NCBI GenBank assembly: GCA_965153355.1
Contig: OZ231127.1
Span: 33,232,001 to 33,296,000, forward strand
DNA length: 64,000 bases
Origin: Flaccisagitta enflata
Lineage: Eukaryota; Chaetognatha; Sagittoidea; Aphragmophora
Reading direction: 5' to 3'
Shown here: positions 1-12,504 of the stretch, piece after piece
How positions within the stretch are numbered: the stretch's first letter is position 1
Layout: the number at the start of each line of letters is the position of its first letter
Program-made: the position numbers and the translations under genes
Notes under the pieces: generated by a model
Seen by the model: only the letters and a program-made list of their open reading frames with translations
The model's database searches: none
What the model was told of the DNA's origin: nothing

Positions 1-111
1 ACCAATTCTTCAAGAGGGCTAGGGCAGGACACTTTATCAGGTAGCCAGGGCTGGATACATGCCGGCACATGGGGAGGAGATGATGATGACTTACGTGGAT
101 TTCAACGATTA

Positions 112-117
112 CTCTCT

Positions 118-207
<90 letters not shown>
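112..207 (+). repeat. (TC)n microsatellite
   Basis: Nearly perfect CT dinucleotide run. The remaining sequence from 1 to 1019 has polypyrimidine patches but no gene that I can support. Confidence 0.9.
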
Positions 208-209
<2 letters not shown>

Positions 210-1015
210 TTCCCTCTTTGTCTGTGGGTCTCTTTCTCTTCATGGTTTTCTCATCCGAGTGCAAGTACATACTAAGAAAAGGGAAAGGGAAAATCCAATA
301 AATACGGACAAGCTGATGCCTTTAGATTAATTCCATGGATTGTAAGAAAATGGATTGTAAGAAAGAGTAGAGAGGGGAGCTATCTCACATGACACTGCAA
401 GACCCTTTTTAAGCCACCGCGAAACAGTTGTCCAGGGAAAGGTATTCTCATCCCATAAACCCTTTCAAGTGAGAAGTTTCATATCATCTTATTCTCTTCT
501 TCCTCCTTTCTCTCTTCCTCCTCCCTCTCCTCCTTCTCCTCCCTCTCCTCCTCGAGTTCCATCGGCTATAAACGTTTGCTCCTTCCGTTTTCCTTCACTT
601 TCGCTTCATCTTTTTTATCTCGCTCGCGTTTTTCCGCTTTATCGTGCCGCGTTTTTTTTTTTTGTTCCACCTTTCTTTCTCTGTTAAGTCGCTTTTATTT
701 TTCAGGTTTTTTCCCTTTCCCTTTCCCTTTCCTTTTTTGTATCGCTTTTACAAAAAGTTTGATTCTAAATCTAATGGGTCTTTTTTCCAATATTTGGTAT
801 TTTTGTAAGTTGGCAATCCGTTCACTGTACTGAACTCCCAGATCACCTTCTGTTCTGTACTTTATCTTGTCTATTTTTTGTTGATCGAATAACATTGATG
901 GCATTTCTAGGCTAACATTCTGACATTTTCGGGGCCGTTGCCCCTCTCACCATCTCATCCCCGTATACAATAACCTAGGAGCATCTGTGCCCTCTGACTA
1001 TCTATCTCTTTAGTT

Positions 1016-1019
<4 letters not shown>

Positions 1020-1084
<65 letters not shown>
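1020..1084 (+). repeat. (TC)n microsatellite upstream of GPCR
   Basis: Perfect CT run ending about 108 bp before the GPCR start codon. A CT run here could act as a promoter-proximal GAGA-type element, which is inference. Confidence 0.9.
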
Positions 1085-1085
<1 letters not shown>

Positions 1086-1191
1086 CTCCATTTAAAGTTA
1101 TATCACGTTTTTCCATCTTGGAAAGAGGAGGTAGTAGAGCGAGACTGAAAATTCCCGGAAACATTGTATTAAAAATAAATCGACAACAAAA

Positions 1192-1605
1192 ATGGACAAC
1201 AGCATCAACAATAATAAAATGGACAACAGCATCAACAATAATAACAGCAAAGACGAAGCCGACTATGTCGAAAGTGAAAACAACTTCAACAACGAAATTA
1301 TGAACAACAACAACAACAACACCTACCACATCGACAACGCGACAGTGGAGGCGACCATCAAGATGTTCAACTACTTGACGGACACGTGCTCGCCCATCCC
1401 GTTGTCCATCGCTTTGATAAACTTTCCCATGAATTTGACCATCATGTTGATCATTTACGTGCAAATGCGCGCCACTTCCGGTCGCGCGCATCCAGGTCAG
1501 ATTCATTTGCTGTTCCTCGCCACTTCCGACGTGTCGGTCGGCATCTTCTTCGTCGCCGGCGCCATCTGGCTGCGGTTTTTACCCTCGGATTGGCGACTTA
1601 TCCAG
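1192..1605 (+). CDS. Rhodopsin-like GPCR, exon 1 of 5 (N-terminus, TM1, TM2)
   Basis: First coding exon of a class A G-protein-coupled receptor, a plasma-membrane receptor predicted from five phase-0 exons (1192-1605, 2034-2402, 3204-4055, 7783-7956, 8427-8873) to be about 751 residues. The ATG has A at -3 and G at +4. Residues 1-65 are an Asn-rich extracellular tail with N-T/N-A-T glycosylation sites. TM1 is about 66-91 and TM2 about 104-128, with the conserved TM2 aspartate in FLATSDVSVG (D113). A Trp follows in the first outer loop (DWRLIQ). The exon ends CAG|GTATCG. The ligand is unknown; the fold resembles invertebrate peptide receptors, but no subfamily can be fixed. A (TC)n run ends about 108 bp upstream, in the presumed 5' UTR or promoter. 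Confidence 0.8.
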
Positions 1606-1785
1606 GTATCGATTAAATGGAAAAGCGAAGTTGTTGACAGGGGAAAAAAAGAGAGAAGGAAAAAATGAAAGGGAGGAAAAAATGAAAGGGAGGAAAAAAT
1701 GAAAGGGAGGAAAGAAAGAAAGAAAGAAAGAAAGAAAGAAAAGAAAAGAAAAGAAAGAAAGAAAGAAAAGACAGAAAGAAAAGAT

Positions 1786-1819
<34 letters not shown>

Positions 1820-2033
1820 TTAGAAAGAAAGAATGAATGAAAAAAATGAAAGAATGAAAGATAAGGGGGATGAAAGGAAAAAGAGAGGAAATGATAACGA
1901 AAACATTTTCTTTAATGCTTTTCTCTTCATCTTCACAACGCGGTGAGGCCAGGGATTTTTAGTGAGTTATGTCGGAAACAGGATGGAAAAATTTGTGCTA
2001 TTTCTATGAGGTTTCCATTTGTGTCCGCGTCAG
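1606..2033 (+). other. GPCR intron 1 with purine-rich simple repeat
   Basis: Begins with a 17-bp unit (about aaaaaatgaaagggagg) repeated three times near 1657-1710, then a (GAAA)n tract to about 1850. No coding signal is seen inside. Confidence 0.6.
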
Positions 2034-2402
2034 GACCAACTCGACTTTCAACTGCGCTTTCGTATTTGCTTCTCGTACATCGTCTTCACGACTTGCGTCA
2101 ATCGATTATTGACTTTGTACATAACCATAAAACGCACTCAATGCGTGCTAAATATCGATGCCGCGGAAAACATGCGCGCGCAATCCACGAAAGACAATCT
2201 CACTCATATCCTGAAATACGGCGTGTCTCCAGGAGTTAGTCTCTTTATCATCCTCACGCCGATTCCCAACGCTTTAGCGGCGACTGAGATCATCAGTCCC
2301 GAGTCGGCGGAAAAGTTCTTTTGGGGTCTGAGCGTGGTGTTCTTTGGCTTCCTCGCTTTGGCCATGACGGCGATGGGGACGACCATCGTCACGAAAATTA
2401 GG
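2034..2402 (+). CDS. Rhodopsin-like GPCR, exon 2 of 5 (TM3-TM5)
   Basis: Encodes residues 139-261. The acceptor is cgcgtcag|GAC and the donor AGG|GTATGA, both phase 0. TM3 ends in SYIVFTTCVNRLLTLYITIK, where N161-R162-L163 sits at the place of the usual D-R-Y. TM4 is about 199-221 (GVSPGVSLFIILTPIP) and TM5 about 233-258. No cysteine lies at the usual start of TM3, so the common TM3-ECL2 disulphide seems absent. These departures point to a fast-evolving receptor, but R162 and the helix spacing are kept. The polypyrimidine tract before the acceptor is modest. Confidence 0.8.
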
Positions 2403-3203
2403 GTATGACTATGAGCTGGCTGTAGTGAACATATGCGTAACTTAGTGTTGCAATTGTAATGATGCCTTGAAAATGGGAAACAAGGCCAATTAGGCCAATA
2501 AGGTGCGCCGTGTGGATCGTCGAACGAATGCGTTACCGACCAACCGACCGACAGACCAACAGACCGACGGACACAGCCAGTTATAGAGGTGCGTTGGCGC
2601 ACCTAAAAAGTGAAGATGGGATTTGGGGGTATAAAGATGCTATGTTCGAAATTTTCCATTGTGCCTCTACAAATGTTCTCATTCAGGTCATTCCCTTACG
2701 AAGGCCTTGAGCCGAAATATATGTTGGGGGAATCATTTTTGTATAGACCATAAAATTGAAATGTTATAAAAATCTATGCAGTCTATCAGGATCTTTTTAC
2801 AAAAACACTTATAGAAAATCAGAGGGATGAAATTTTAGTCATAGGAGCTGTAAGGAAATTGGTTGAAATCACAACGCGCGACACAATATACATTGTACGA
2901 CAAGTGGACCGATATCCCTCACTATATCAAAACAGAGATAAATGAAAGAAGGCCTTGTGAGCCCTCACTGACTAGTTTCTTCGTGCTTCACTCCAATTTT
3001 TCCATTTGTAAATGCAAAACTATCTTAACAAATATCCATTTTGAGTCTAACCGAAAATATAATTTTTTTTTCCAAAAAGAGATGAGGGCAAAGGATTGTC
3101 AGCTGTTTGACCAAGTTCAACAAAAAAGCCAAAGGCAACATTGAGGTTAAAGCTGGATTTGTTTGTGAGTGATCAAAAAACAATTGTCGTTCTTGTAATC
3201 AAG
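2403..3203 (+). other. GPCR intron 2
   Basis: AT-rich intron holding one hairpin-ended repeat at about 2494-2612 (family C, listed separately). The rest shows no coding or structured signal. Confidence 0.5.
2494..2612 (+). repeat. Hairpin-ended dispersed repeat, family C
   Basis: Starts near aggtgcgccgtgtgga, runs through GACC/GACA tetranucleotides, and ends in TATAGAGGTGCG-ttgg-CGCACCTAAAAAG, a terminal stem. Other copies lie near 10139-10253 (-), 12505-12606, 20150-20230 and 40688-40775 (-). Confidence 0.6.
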
Positions 3204-4055
3204 GCCCACCGGCGGATCCTCGGCGGCAGCACGGAATTGATCGTCAATGGCGGCCGACGAGGCGTCGAGGAAGCGGCGATCATGGCGGCGTCGAGGCGCG
3301 GAAGGCGGCGTCAAGACGAGGATTGGCGTAGACGGAATCGTCGTCACCGTCGTCGCGCCGATGATCCTCACCATCGTCAAGATGATCGTCATCGTCGTCG
3401 TCGTTACCCTCATCGACGTCGTCTCGAGGATGATGGCGAAGATTTCGTCGACGTGGTCCTTGAAAGTGGAAGAAGAAGCGTCAGCGTCGGTCACAATGTG
3501 ATCAACGATCGCTGTCAACGCGGACGCGACGCTGTCAACAGCGACAGCGGCCGAGCCGTCAGTCTCAGTAGAGAGAGTCCCGTGGGGAGTGGCTACGGCG
3601 GATGCGGCAGGGACGGCGTTCGGTCGCTGGCGGCGAGAAGCAGAGAGTATTATCGCAGGAGAGATGATGTCCGCGGCGGCGGACGGAGAGGCTTTAACGA
3701 ATGCAATCGATTCACTGACAACACAGACGATCATCTCCATCACCAGAGTCATAATCATAATTTTACTTTCAATCATCATCAGCAGCAAAATGGCCATTTT
3801 CCTGGCTACTGCAATGGCGTAGGCCGTGGCGTTGGTGTTGCCGTGGATCTAAGCCACACAAATGGTTACGATGGACGTGGACGTTACGGTAGCGTCAGTT
3901 TTCGGTGTGGTCACGTTGGACGCGATGTTAGATTCGAAGGTTCGACAGCAGCTGCAGCAGCTGCAGCAGCGACAGCGCCATCAGCGGCTGCAGCGGCGGA
4001 AGTGGATGACAATGGAGACAGCGGACGAGAATCAATCACTCCGCCACCTATTGGA
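3204..4055 (+). CDS. Rhodopsin-like GPCR, exon 3 of 5 (giant third intracellular loop)
   Basis: This GC-rich block is open for its full 852 bp. The acceptor (gtaatcaag|GCC) and donor (GGA|GTAAGA) are both phase 0, so it joins TM5 (…TTIVTKIR) to exon 4 with no frame change. It adds residues 262-545: an Arg/His/Asp-rich region (RRRQDEDWRRRNRRHRRR), Ser/Arg-rich and His/Asn-rich stretches, and Ala runs near the end. Most class A receptors have a third loop of tens of residues; this exon alone gives 284. It could serve as a docking or phosphorylation platform, which is inference. Alternatives are an independent intronic ORF or an optional exon. The opposite strand is also partly open, but gives no splice-consistent product. 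Confidence 0.6.
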
Positions 4056-5089
4056 GTAAGAAGAGTTTAATCAATCAATGTGAGAGATGATGTTTTGGTA
4101 CTCGACTTTGACATGAACTGATGTGATTGGATTAATTGAATAAATTGGATCAATGAGTAATCAGTGATGATCTTTTGGTACTCGACTTTGACATGAACTG
4201 ATGTGATTGGATCCACTTTAAAAACAGCAGCATCACGAAATGGGATGATAAAAGCGTTACTTTTGTCATGGAAAAAGCGAGAAAAAAAAGGGTATAATAA
4301 AGTGAGAAGATAAGTAATTTTAAAAAGATGAAAAAAATGAGAAAAAAAAGGAAGAAAAAACAATCGCTTGTTGTCACTTGTGTGCCAGGATCTTTTCTCA
4401 TCATCAGTTGATCACTTCTTGTAAAACTACAGATGGTTGACACCTAAGGCTCAGCAGAGAATTGAAAGTAAACCCATACTTAAATAAATGTTTCCTGTTA
4501 TGTGAACCTCTGGAGCGCGTCGTTTTTGCACACGACTCTAGAAGTTGATAGGTCTGTCCGTTGCTTGAACGGTTGGTTGGTTGGTCGGTCTATTGGCCTG
4601 TCGGTCCTGCAGTGACGTTGTTGAAATCTAGGCTTTTTGTCATTGTCAAAGTCATAATTAATTGTAATTGTGAAATGATGTAAGTAGAGGAAATATGGAG
4701 CTGACCACGCGACCGTTGCCCTGTTGGGATTGTTATGTCTATTTTTCTTTATCCTCCCTTTCACGTTTTAACCCCCTCGGAATTCTTTCCCTCGCTATCA
4801 TTTCATGTCATCTCGCTATCATGTCATCTCACTATCATTTCATGTTATCTGCATTTCCAAAGGGGATGAAGTTTTCCATACTTTTTTCGTTTATTTTCCT
4901 TTTCCATATTTGACTTTTTTTCATTGTTTCTCTGTCATTTTCTTCCTTTCATTCATTTTCTTTTGTTCTTTTTCGCGCAATTTCGCCTGCTTCCTTTCTT
5001 TCCTTTCTTCCCTCCTTTTCTCCTTACTTCCTTTCTCCATTCAATCTTTTAATCATTCATTCGTTCATTAATTTATTTTAGAACAAGGC

Positions 5090-5275
5090 CGGATACATGG
5101 CTACCGAAGTCGTGTGCGGGTGGGCAGGGGCAGCGATAACTAGTCATCCAAGGATCGCACATGGTCAGCAGTACCCGATGCCCTGCTTAATGTGATCAAG
5201 TGAAGTTATGGAATGGCCCCAAAAAGCCGATGTCCTGTAGGACACAGGGTGAATTTCGAGACGTCCTGAGGCGGA
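5090..5275 (+). repeat. Dispersed repeat, family B fragment
   Basis: Shares gactagtcatccaaggatcg-like sequence, cgatgccctg and gatgtcctgtaggacacagg with larger copies at 12935-13575, 38798-39380 and 40780-41290. The left part begins like family A (aaggccggatacatggctac), so it is chimeric or nested. Confidence 0.55.
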
Positions 5276-5321
5276 TTTGAAGTCGGGATGGCAGAATTTT
5301 GTCCAAAAGAGCAGTCTGTGT

Positions 5322-5446
<125 letters not shown>

Positions 5447-6057
5447 CTCTGCGTTTGCCTTTCATCACACGTAGAAAGTTTCCTTCCCCTTTGACATCTT
5501 TTCCACTTGAATTTCCTTTTTCATTAGGCTCCAGGTAAAATAAGGGTCCTTTCTGCTATTGTGATATTTCCCGCTGTCTGCCTCTGTCTGACTGTCTGTC
5601 GGTCTGTCTGTTTGTCTCTCTTTTTCTCTCTCTCCCTGGTTGTCGGGATTAAAACTCAGAAAACCGTTAACCGCCCACTTGCATATTCTTGCCATGGGGT
5701 TCAATATAGACTTATAACCATGGGGTTCAATTTTGGCTTGTAACCATATCCATTGTGCCGCACGCCCACCTTTGCATTTCAATGGCAATTCTTAATCAAG
5801 AATTGATATCTCTAAAGATTTTTCTTCTCCCATTCCTACAGTGGCATAATGTCTTTTGCCACAGCCCACTTATTCAAAGCAAACATAAGGACATATATCT
5901 GTTTCCGTTTCCCTTAATCGCTTTAGCAAATTTGTGATGAAATGACAAGTTCGAATCAAAGTTTGAGTGTCTCCGTTATGATTGAGAGATGAATCTACGA
6001 TAACAATTTCCAATGTTTATCATTTTAGTGCCTATTTGCGAGTGTGCATGTGCCCCT

Positions 6058-6370
<313 letters not shown>

Positions 6371-7297
6371 GAACCATAAAAAAGGAAACAGCTGTTCCAT
6401 AAGATATTTCTCATGAAAAAAAACGACTTATTGATATTTTTGGGGAGAGAAATGGAAAGAGTGTCACAAATCCCACGAATTTTCATCGATTATTTCAGGT
6501 TTTACAGTAAAGATAAGATATGGTGTCAAAATCTGTGTATGAACTGTGACTACCTCAAAAAAAAATAAAAAAAAGAGACCTTTTTATTTGATTTCTATCA
6601 TTTGCAGTACAGAAAATCAAAAAGATTATAGATCATTCGAAAGATATTTAAAAGAGCTTTCATTTGCCACCAATCTCATATTTTTAGCTCAATTCGTTTA
6701 GACACAGTAAAGGAAAGACTGAAGAGTATTGATTTTCAAGTTTGAAAAGGTGCATTACCAAAACGTACCCATTTAACTGCAAACAAATGTCATTCCCAAA
6801 CGAGTAAAGCTAGGAGGCTGGGATTGGTCCAGAATGAAAGATCTTTTGAAAATCTTTCCAACGGTCACTGATTTTGTTTACTTTCTTATATTCAAATATG
6901 GATATCATATGAGGGGAAAATGATCTGTCATTTTTTAAATTTGTGTGATGAAGAAATTCTTTCTTTTGTCATTTATAAAAGGTTTAAATTAAGTGAAATC
7001 CTGTCAAAATCCATGACATTGAGAAAGCCCTGCAAAAAATCTGTCATTTGGGCTGTCTCTGGAACAGTTTTAGTAAAATTTGTTTACCATAAACTATGAA
7101 AGAAAATCTATTGTTTTCACAGTTTGGTTTTGATACATTTGTCTTTATTTTAACATAAAATCTAAACAAATTGATTAAATCTGATGGGGCTGGTGGTAAA
7201 TTGTTCATTTTTTGAAGCTTTTTAAAATGCTCATGAATAACAATTAGATTTGTTGAATTTAAACCATGTAAAATTAGAATTAAAGTTGTTTCCTTTT

Positions 7298-7484
7298 TAG
7301 TCGCGTGCACGCGACTCTACAACCCTCTTTGTCCATCCGTGGGTCGGTCGGTCGGTCACACTTTATTTTTTTTTATGATTTTTTTTCCTTGACCTCACAG
7401 CTCCTGTCCAAATGGTCTGGTAACCTCAAATATTTTCTCTGCCCACCCATACGCAACTTCAGTAGCCGTGTATCAGGCCTTATT
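7298..7484 (-). repeat. Hairpin-ended dispersed repeat, family A
   Basis: Minus-strand copy. It carries the terminal palindrome GTCGCGTGCACGCGAC, a GGTC tetranucleotide run, and the far end ccgtgtatcaggcctt. A (TTTC)n run follows at 7506-7564. Confidence 0.75.
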
Positions 7485-7508
7485 TATTACAACCAGGTCC
7501 TTTTCTCA

Positions 7509-7565
<57 letters not shown>

Positions 7566-7782
7566 TTTATTCCTAGATTTTTTTTTCCTTCTTTTTTCTT
7601 TCTCTCATTCCGAGGATAAACTTGGTACAAATTAACACCTGGGAGCGTTGACAAGACCTAGATCCCTGGTTGTGCCATTCTCGCTTTATTATTCGCATCA
7701 AGTTCATTTTCTTTCATTTTCTCATTTGTCTTTCCGATAACATAGTGTTCATGATTGTACACATATTTCTTTTCACGCACAG

Positions 7783-7956
7783 AATTGCCGCCAACAAAAT
7801 TCTCGTCATTCTCAAACGACGAAACGGACGACGGGCACGTCAACTGTAACAACAGGAACTTCAACGTCACCGGAATTGGCCGTATCTTCGACCAACACGA
7901 CGACGCAAACGGCGACTACGACCGAACTGATTCGCCACTTGACAGATGATTTCCAG
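7783..7956 (+). CDS. Rhodopsin-like GPCR, exon 4 of 5 (distal third loop)
   Basis: A 58-codon exon with acceptor ttcacgcacag|AAT and donor CAG|GTACAT, both phase 0. It encodes a Thr/Ser-rich stretch (TTKRTTGTSTVTTGTSTS) that ends in ELIRHLTDDFQ and leads straight into TM6 in the next exon. It would carry many possible phosphorylation sites. The surrounding introns are AT-rich, while this exon is CpG- and ACG-rich like the other exons of the gene. Confidence 0.65.
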
Positions 7957-8048
7957 GTACATTTCACTAATTGTAATTGGAATGAATCGTACAAAAAAAA
8001 ATGGATAAACTAATCTAATGAAACGGGGCTCCTTTTGGCAATGACAAG

Positions 8049-8228
8049 TACAGTTGATCCCCGCTCCGACGGATCCGCTTTTAATGGAATTCCGCTTATA
8101 ACAGACATCATTTCTTGGTTCCTTGAACCTGTTTCTATCATCTCCTGTATTAGCTAATGCGGAATTCTTTTTTTAACAGATTAAATAATTTAGTCCCTTG
8201 AAAACCGTTTGAGCGGGATTTAACTGTA
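8049..8228 (+). mobile_element. Small TA-flanked MITE candidate
   Basis: Inverted ends CAGTTGATCCCCGCTC and GAGCGGGATTTAACTG, each next to TA. About 180 bp, no coding. The ends resemble pogo/Tc1-type non-autonomous elements. Confidence 0.5.
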
Positions 8229-8426
8229 CTGAACATTGAAATTTGGCGTTGGATATCTTGATACGATGTGACTTACGAGAAGTAATAATAATAAACCGAT
8301 AGTCTGGTCAGTTGGACATGGTTAATGACTCATGGAATTGATGGAAACTTAGAGGACCGCTTAGAGTTAGAGCAAAAACATTAAACAAACCAGTCACGGA
8401 CTTTCTTTTCTGACAAACTATTTCAG

Positions 8427-8873
8427 GATTTGGTGGCTGCCATCGCTTTCTTCTACGTGCTGTGCCAACTGCCGATGATGATCGAGTGCATCTTCATGGC
8501 GACGGGCGTCAAGATCGCCGGCCATTGGATGACCAGGCTCAACTATACCGCGCTCGTCTTCAACTCTACTTTTAATTTACCGCTTTATTTACTCTTTTCC
8601 CGTAAAATGCGCAGAACCTTTTTTCAGATTCTTCATGACGTCCGCGACAAAAATCCGCTGTTGCTTACTAGAGACCCCAAATCCGAAGAGCTTTCGTACA
8701 CTTCCGCTAGTACTAGGAACAATATTTCGGGAGGTTGTGGTGTTGGTGGTGGTGGACCGAGTGGAGGTGGCTGTGGTGTCGCTGGTGGAGGAGGAGGAGG
8801 AGGAAGAGGAGGTGGTGGTTGTGGTCTGTCATCCGCTGTAGCATCTGAGGCCACTGGGATTCATTCTGTTTAG
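8427..8873 (+). CDS. Rhodopsin-like GPCR, exon 5 of 5 (TM6, TM7, C-tail)
   Basis: The acceptor is actatttcag|GAT and the exon ends in TAG at 8871-8873. TM6 is about 604-630, with C616-Q-L-P619 in the CWxP position. TM7 (NYTALVFNSTFNLPLYLLF) has NLPLY where NPxxY is usual: Asn and Tyr keep the right spacing but the Pro is shifted by one. Helix 8 follows (SRKMRRTFFQIL). The tail, residues 672-751, has a long Gly run with scattered Cys (about 704-736) encoded by GGT/GGA repeats. The overall order of seven helices makes the GPCR call secure; the ligand is not known. Confidence 0.82.
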   Translation, partial: DLVAAIAFFYVLCQLPMMIECIFMATGVKIAGHWMTRLNYTALVFNSTFNLPLYLLFSRKMRRTFFQILHDVRDKNPLLLTRDPKSEELSYTSASTRNNISGGCGVGGGGPSGGGCGVAGGGGGGGRGGGGCGLSSAVASEATGIHSV

Positions 8874-8950
8874 CGCCAGTGAGCGGTATGTCTGATCAAA
8901 CAAACATTGGCAGATAGGCATAATATCCAAACCAATCTACATAGCAGTAC

Positions 8951-9117
8951 AGTGGAGCCCCGCAAGAGCGCGCCCGCTAATTACGCATGCCTGCCTATAA
9001 GGCATCAAATCTATAGTACCAGAAGAGATTTTGTAGTTTTTTGTATATCGGCAATAAGACAGCTATGGTATCTGGCATTAATTTACTCCCCTTGAATTCG
9101 CTCTAGTGAAGCTCAAC
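8951..9117 (+). mobile_element. Small MITE candidate
   Basis: Inverted ends CAGTGGAGCCCCGCAAGAGC and GCTCTAGTGAAGCTCAACTG, imperfect but clearly paired, with TA on the left and CA on the right. Lies just after the GPCR stop codon. Confidence 0.45.
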
Positions 9118-9280
9118 TGCACAAGTTTTTAAGACCAAGCGGTGTCAGTTTGATACCAAGGTCCAAACTATTGAGGTCTTTGCTAAGATGGTATCATGAT
9201 CTCAAAGATGAGCTTGTATTCCAAGTGCGTAAAAAATTCCTTTGAAATTGCGTCTAAATCAGTCACCTATGAAAATAAGG

Positions 9281-9482
9281 CCAGCACCTATAAGTCGCGT
9301 GCGAGACTTACATAATGACTTAAAATAACTTAGAATGACATAGAATGATCTAATATACTTTTAAATGACTTAAAATGACTAAAGGAAATAAATTGATAAA
9401 AAAAGTAAAAGTGTGATGGACCGACAGACAGATCAACCAACCAACGGACAAATGGACAAAGTGGGGTGTAGAGTCGCGTGAT
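9281..9482 (+). repeat. Hairpin-ended dispersed repeat, family A2
   Basis: Starts aaggccagcacctataagtc, has an inner run of imperfect aaatgactt repeats, then GACA/GACC tetranucleotides and gtgtagagtcgcgtg. Same layout as 44301-44507 (-) and as the giant copy at 60017-62716 (-). Confidence 0.65.
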
Positions 9483-9565
9483 GAGGTTCAGGAGTGGTGT
9501 AAGGGATAGGGGATAGGGGGGAGTAGAGGCAGAGATATGGATGCGTTTATGTGTTTGTAAAGAAA

Positions 9566-9768
9566 AAGGCTAGATACACGACTACCTCAGTTGCGTGCGC
9601 CGTGCGGGTGGGCAGGGGCCATATTTGAGGTCACCAGACCAATTAAGCAAGAGTGGTGAGGTCAAAGAATGAAAACCATAAAAAAGTAAAATGTGACCAA
9701 TGGACAGACTGATCGACCGACGGACGGATGGACAAAGCGGGGTGTAGAGATGCGTTGCACGCGACTTA
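9566..9768 (+). repeat. Hairpin-ended dispersed repeat, family A
   Basis: Starts aaggctagatacacgactac, contains gggtgggcaggggcc and the tetranucleotide run, and ends tgcgttgcacgcgact. Confidence 0.75.
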
Positions 9769-9940
9769 CAAGTGCTCAACGACAGGATTTGAACGCGAAG
9801 TCAGCCTTATAACCTTTAGCTTTAGGTTTGGCCTTTTTTTTCTGTTTTTGTTTTTGTTTTTTTTTTTTTTTTTGGGTGTTCCCAACCGTCTGTCTCATAG
9901 TTTATACGATTTATACGTCTGTCTGTCTGTTTTGTGTCAG

Positions 9941-10117
<177 letters not shown>

Positions 10118-10138
10118 ATGTACGTGAAAGAGTTTTTT

Positions 10139-10253
10139 GGTGCGCCAGAGTACCTCTTTTTAAAAGCGGTCGTGTCTGTCCGTCCTTCAGTCTACTGTAC
10201 GTCACGCAAACGACTCATGATCCACCCGGTACACCTATTAGCCTACTTGGCCT
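10139..10253 (-). repeat. Family C repeat, diverged
   Basis: Minus-strand copy recognisable by ggtgcgcc, the cgtccttcagtc-type run and cacccggtacacctattag. Confidence 0.4.
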
Positions 10254-10269
10254 CGTCTAACTTACATAT

Positions 10270-12500
10270 CTTACAATATCTTACCAGTTGCTGAATTGCG
10301 ACTGTACAAGTGGCTTTGTTCATCCGTTGGTCCGCCTTTTTGTTCTTGATGATTGAGTTTGAACATGTGGACATACACTTTTGAGATGATTCTGAGAGTG
10401 TGTATTTGTGTGCGGGAGTATGGAAGGGGGTTGTAACTTGTAAACCCCTGTCAGTCCGACCGCGATCCCTCGTTTCTTGTTACCCACTACATGTTGCTTC
10501 CTCATTGCCCATCCATCGATGTAGTTTCGACGTTTGCAAACGTTCAGTGTGTTGTGGAACTTCTGATTCGGTCATTCTACGGAATTTTTGGGGGATTTCG
10601 AAAGATAAAGGGGTGATTGGGAATGATACTAATTGTTATGCGTATGGAGCAGTAAAATATTATAAAGCATCAAGGAAGTTCTTAATCGTAACTCGTAATT
10701 AGGTACTCCAAAAACATTTCGTAGCTTTATCGGCGTTTTCAATTGGTCCTATTGAAACTTCTTCTTCTTATTAAACGCAGCCAAAAAGTCGTAGTCAGGA
10801 TATCCATTCATTTGATGCCCGAACTTAATACACCGCTCCTTCCTTAAGTGTTACTCGTGAAATAGATGTTAATTTCTCCGCTTTTCTACAAAACCTTCAT
10901 TGTTTTATAATTCCCGTGTATTAAATGATATTATCACGTTACAAAAGTCCTCATCTGTTAGCTTGTGCCTATCTCATCAAATTTGTTTACCCCGCTAAAA
11001 ACAAATGTATTTTACTATGAAATCTGCAATTTACTATTTACGAAAAATGAGGGAAAAAACTAAATATAAACAAAAAGATAAAATCGATAAAATCGATGTA
11101 TAGATCAATGAGCAAATATGGTTACACAAAAAACTTTCAATTCATAAGTAAATTAAAGATATTAGCATAAAACGAATACATTCCAATGTCTTGTGTGATT
11201 TCAGATACATCGTAGGTATGGTGACGTGATACTAAATCAAAAAGACGTCAGATATGGGATCACATACATATACTAGTTTAGAAAACAGTATTGTACATTC
11301 CAATAGTGAATTGTAGACTACAGGAATTGAGAAAAACGTAACGTTAATTTTTACACAGCAACTCTGTGCTTCATCATACGCAGAAGAAATGAGAAAAGAG
11401 AGAAATGACGTGAGAGAAATGGGAAATGAAGAACAGAAATAAGGAAAGGAAACTGAAACCAGAAAGAGATAATGAGAGAGAGAGGGAAGGACGAAAGGGC
11501 AGAGGGAGAGGCTGATCAGAAAGTGTGCTGATCAGAAAGCCGCCGATCAGGTGAGGGTGCCGCCTGAATGCCGCCTATTCCAATGTCTTTTTTAGCGCCT
11601 CTGCCATCACGTCGTAAGATTTCGTCTTTGTTGCAAATTTTCTTGTTTCTTGTTGTAACTCAACATGTTACTGAATTTTGGCTCAAAACCTTTTCCTTTT
11701 TATTGTACCACTGCCTATGAATCCGTATGGTCGGAAATTATTTAATAGGTTGATGTCGAAAACTCCCTATGCTGCATACTGTGTCCGTAGCTGAATAAAA
11801 ACGTAAATTGGTTGCTAGAAGTTTAAAATGTACATTGTATAACTCCCCAAAACCGTTTTCTGCGGTTTATGAATGAAAAAAGAATTTCTATTGTCGTAAG
11901 AAAAATGTAGTTAAATTCTTTTTTGTCAAACCAATTATGTAAGTTTTCGAAGCAAAAAAACAAAACAAAATTGTGCCCATTTTGATCGATGTTGCCTCTG
12001 TTAAATATACTTAAACGTTCTCTAAAAAGTTTGCTTTTCATCGAACTATCTAGAAACGAGATAAGGCGTTTTTTTTCTGACATGTTATGGACATTTTCTT
12101 AGACCCATCCTTGGACCCATTCTTACACCTTTCCTTCGACCTATTCCTAGCCATGTGAGACATATCCAAAGTAGCTAGCCAGGAGTGAAACATTTCAATC
12201 CGTTTTTTCATAGTGTATGATGCGGCAAGTAAATATTTGTCAATGAAGTAGATCTGATGGCGTTTTAGATCATATTTTTTCACACAACGTAGACATGACA
12301 TGTTTCATTACAACATTTTGTCTGCGGATTTTAGCGGCTTCATGTTTTTCTTGCCTAATATTGAAAAAGTGGGAACGATCAGTGAATGAATGAATAAAGA
12401 AAATTTAGTTGAATGAATGAATGTTTTGAATGAAAAGGCTGATTTGAACTTCACAAATGTTGTCAGTTTTTTACAGATTTCAAGTGATTTTGGTCGATTT
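10270..12500. other. Non-coding AT-rich stretch
   Basis: A diverged tetranucleotide patch lies at 10315-10350 and an AG-rich patch near 11390-11510. No exon with convincing splice signals and no RNA gene was seen. Confidence 0.4.
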
Positions 12501-12504
12501 CAGT

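Noticed and set aside
1118-1303. Alternative upstream start in another frame at 1118
   Set aside because: It does not lead into TM1 or TM2; the ATG at 1192 does, with good context.
3147-3797. 216-codon minus-strand frame opposite GPCR exon 3
   Set aside because: It is a mirror of the repetitive GAT/CGT-rich exon. The plus strand has matching splice sites and phase; the minus frame has none and gives low-complexity Thr/Ile/Ala runs.
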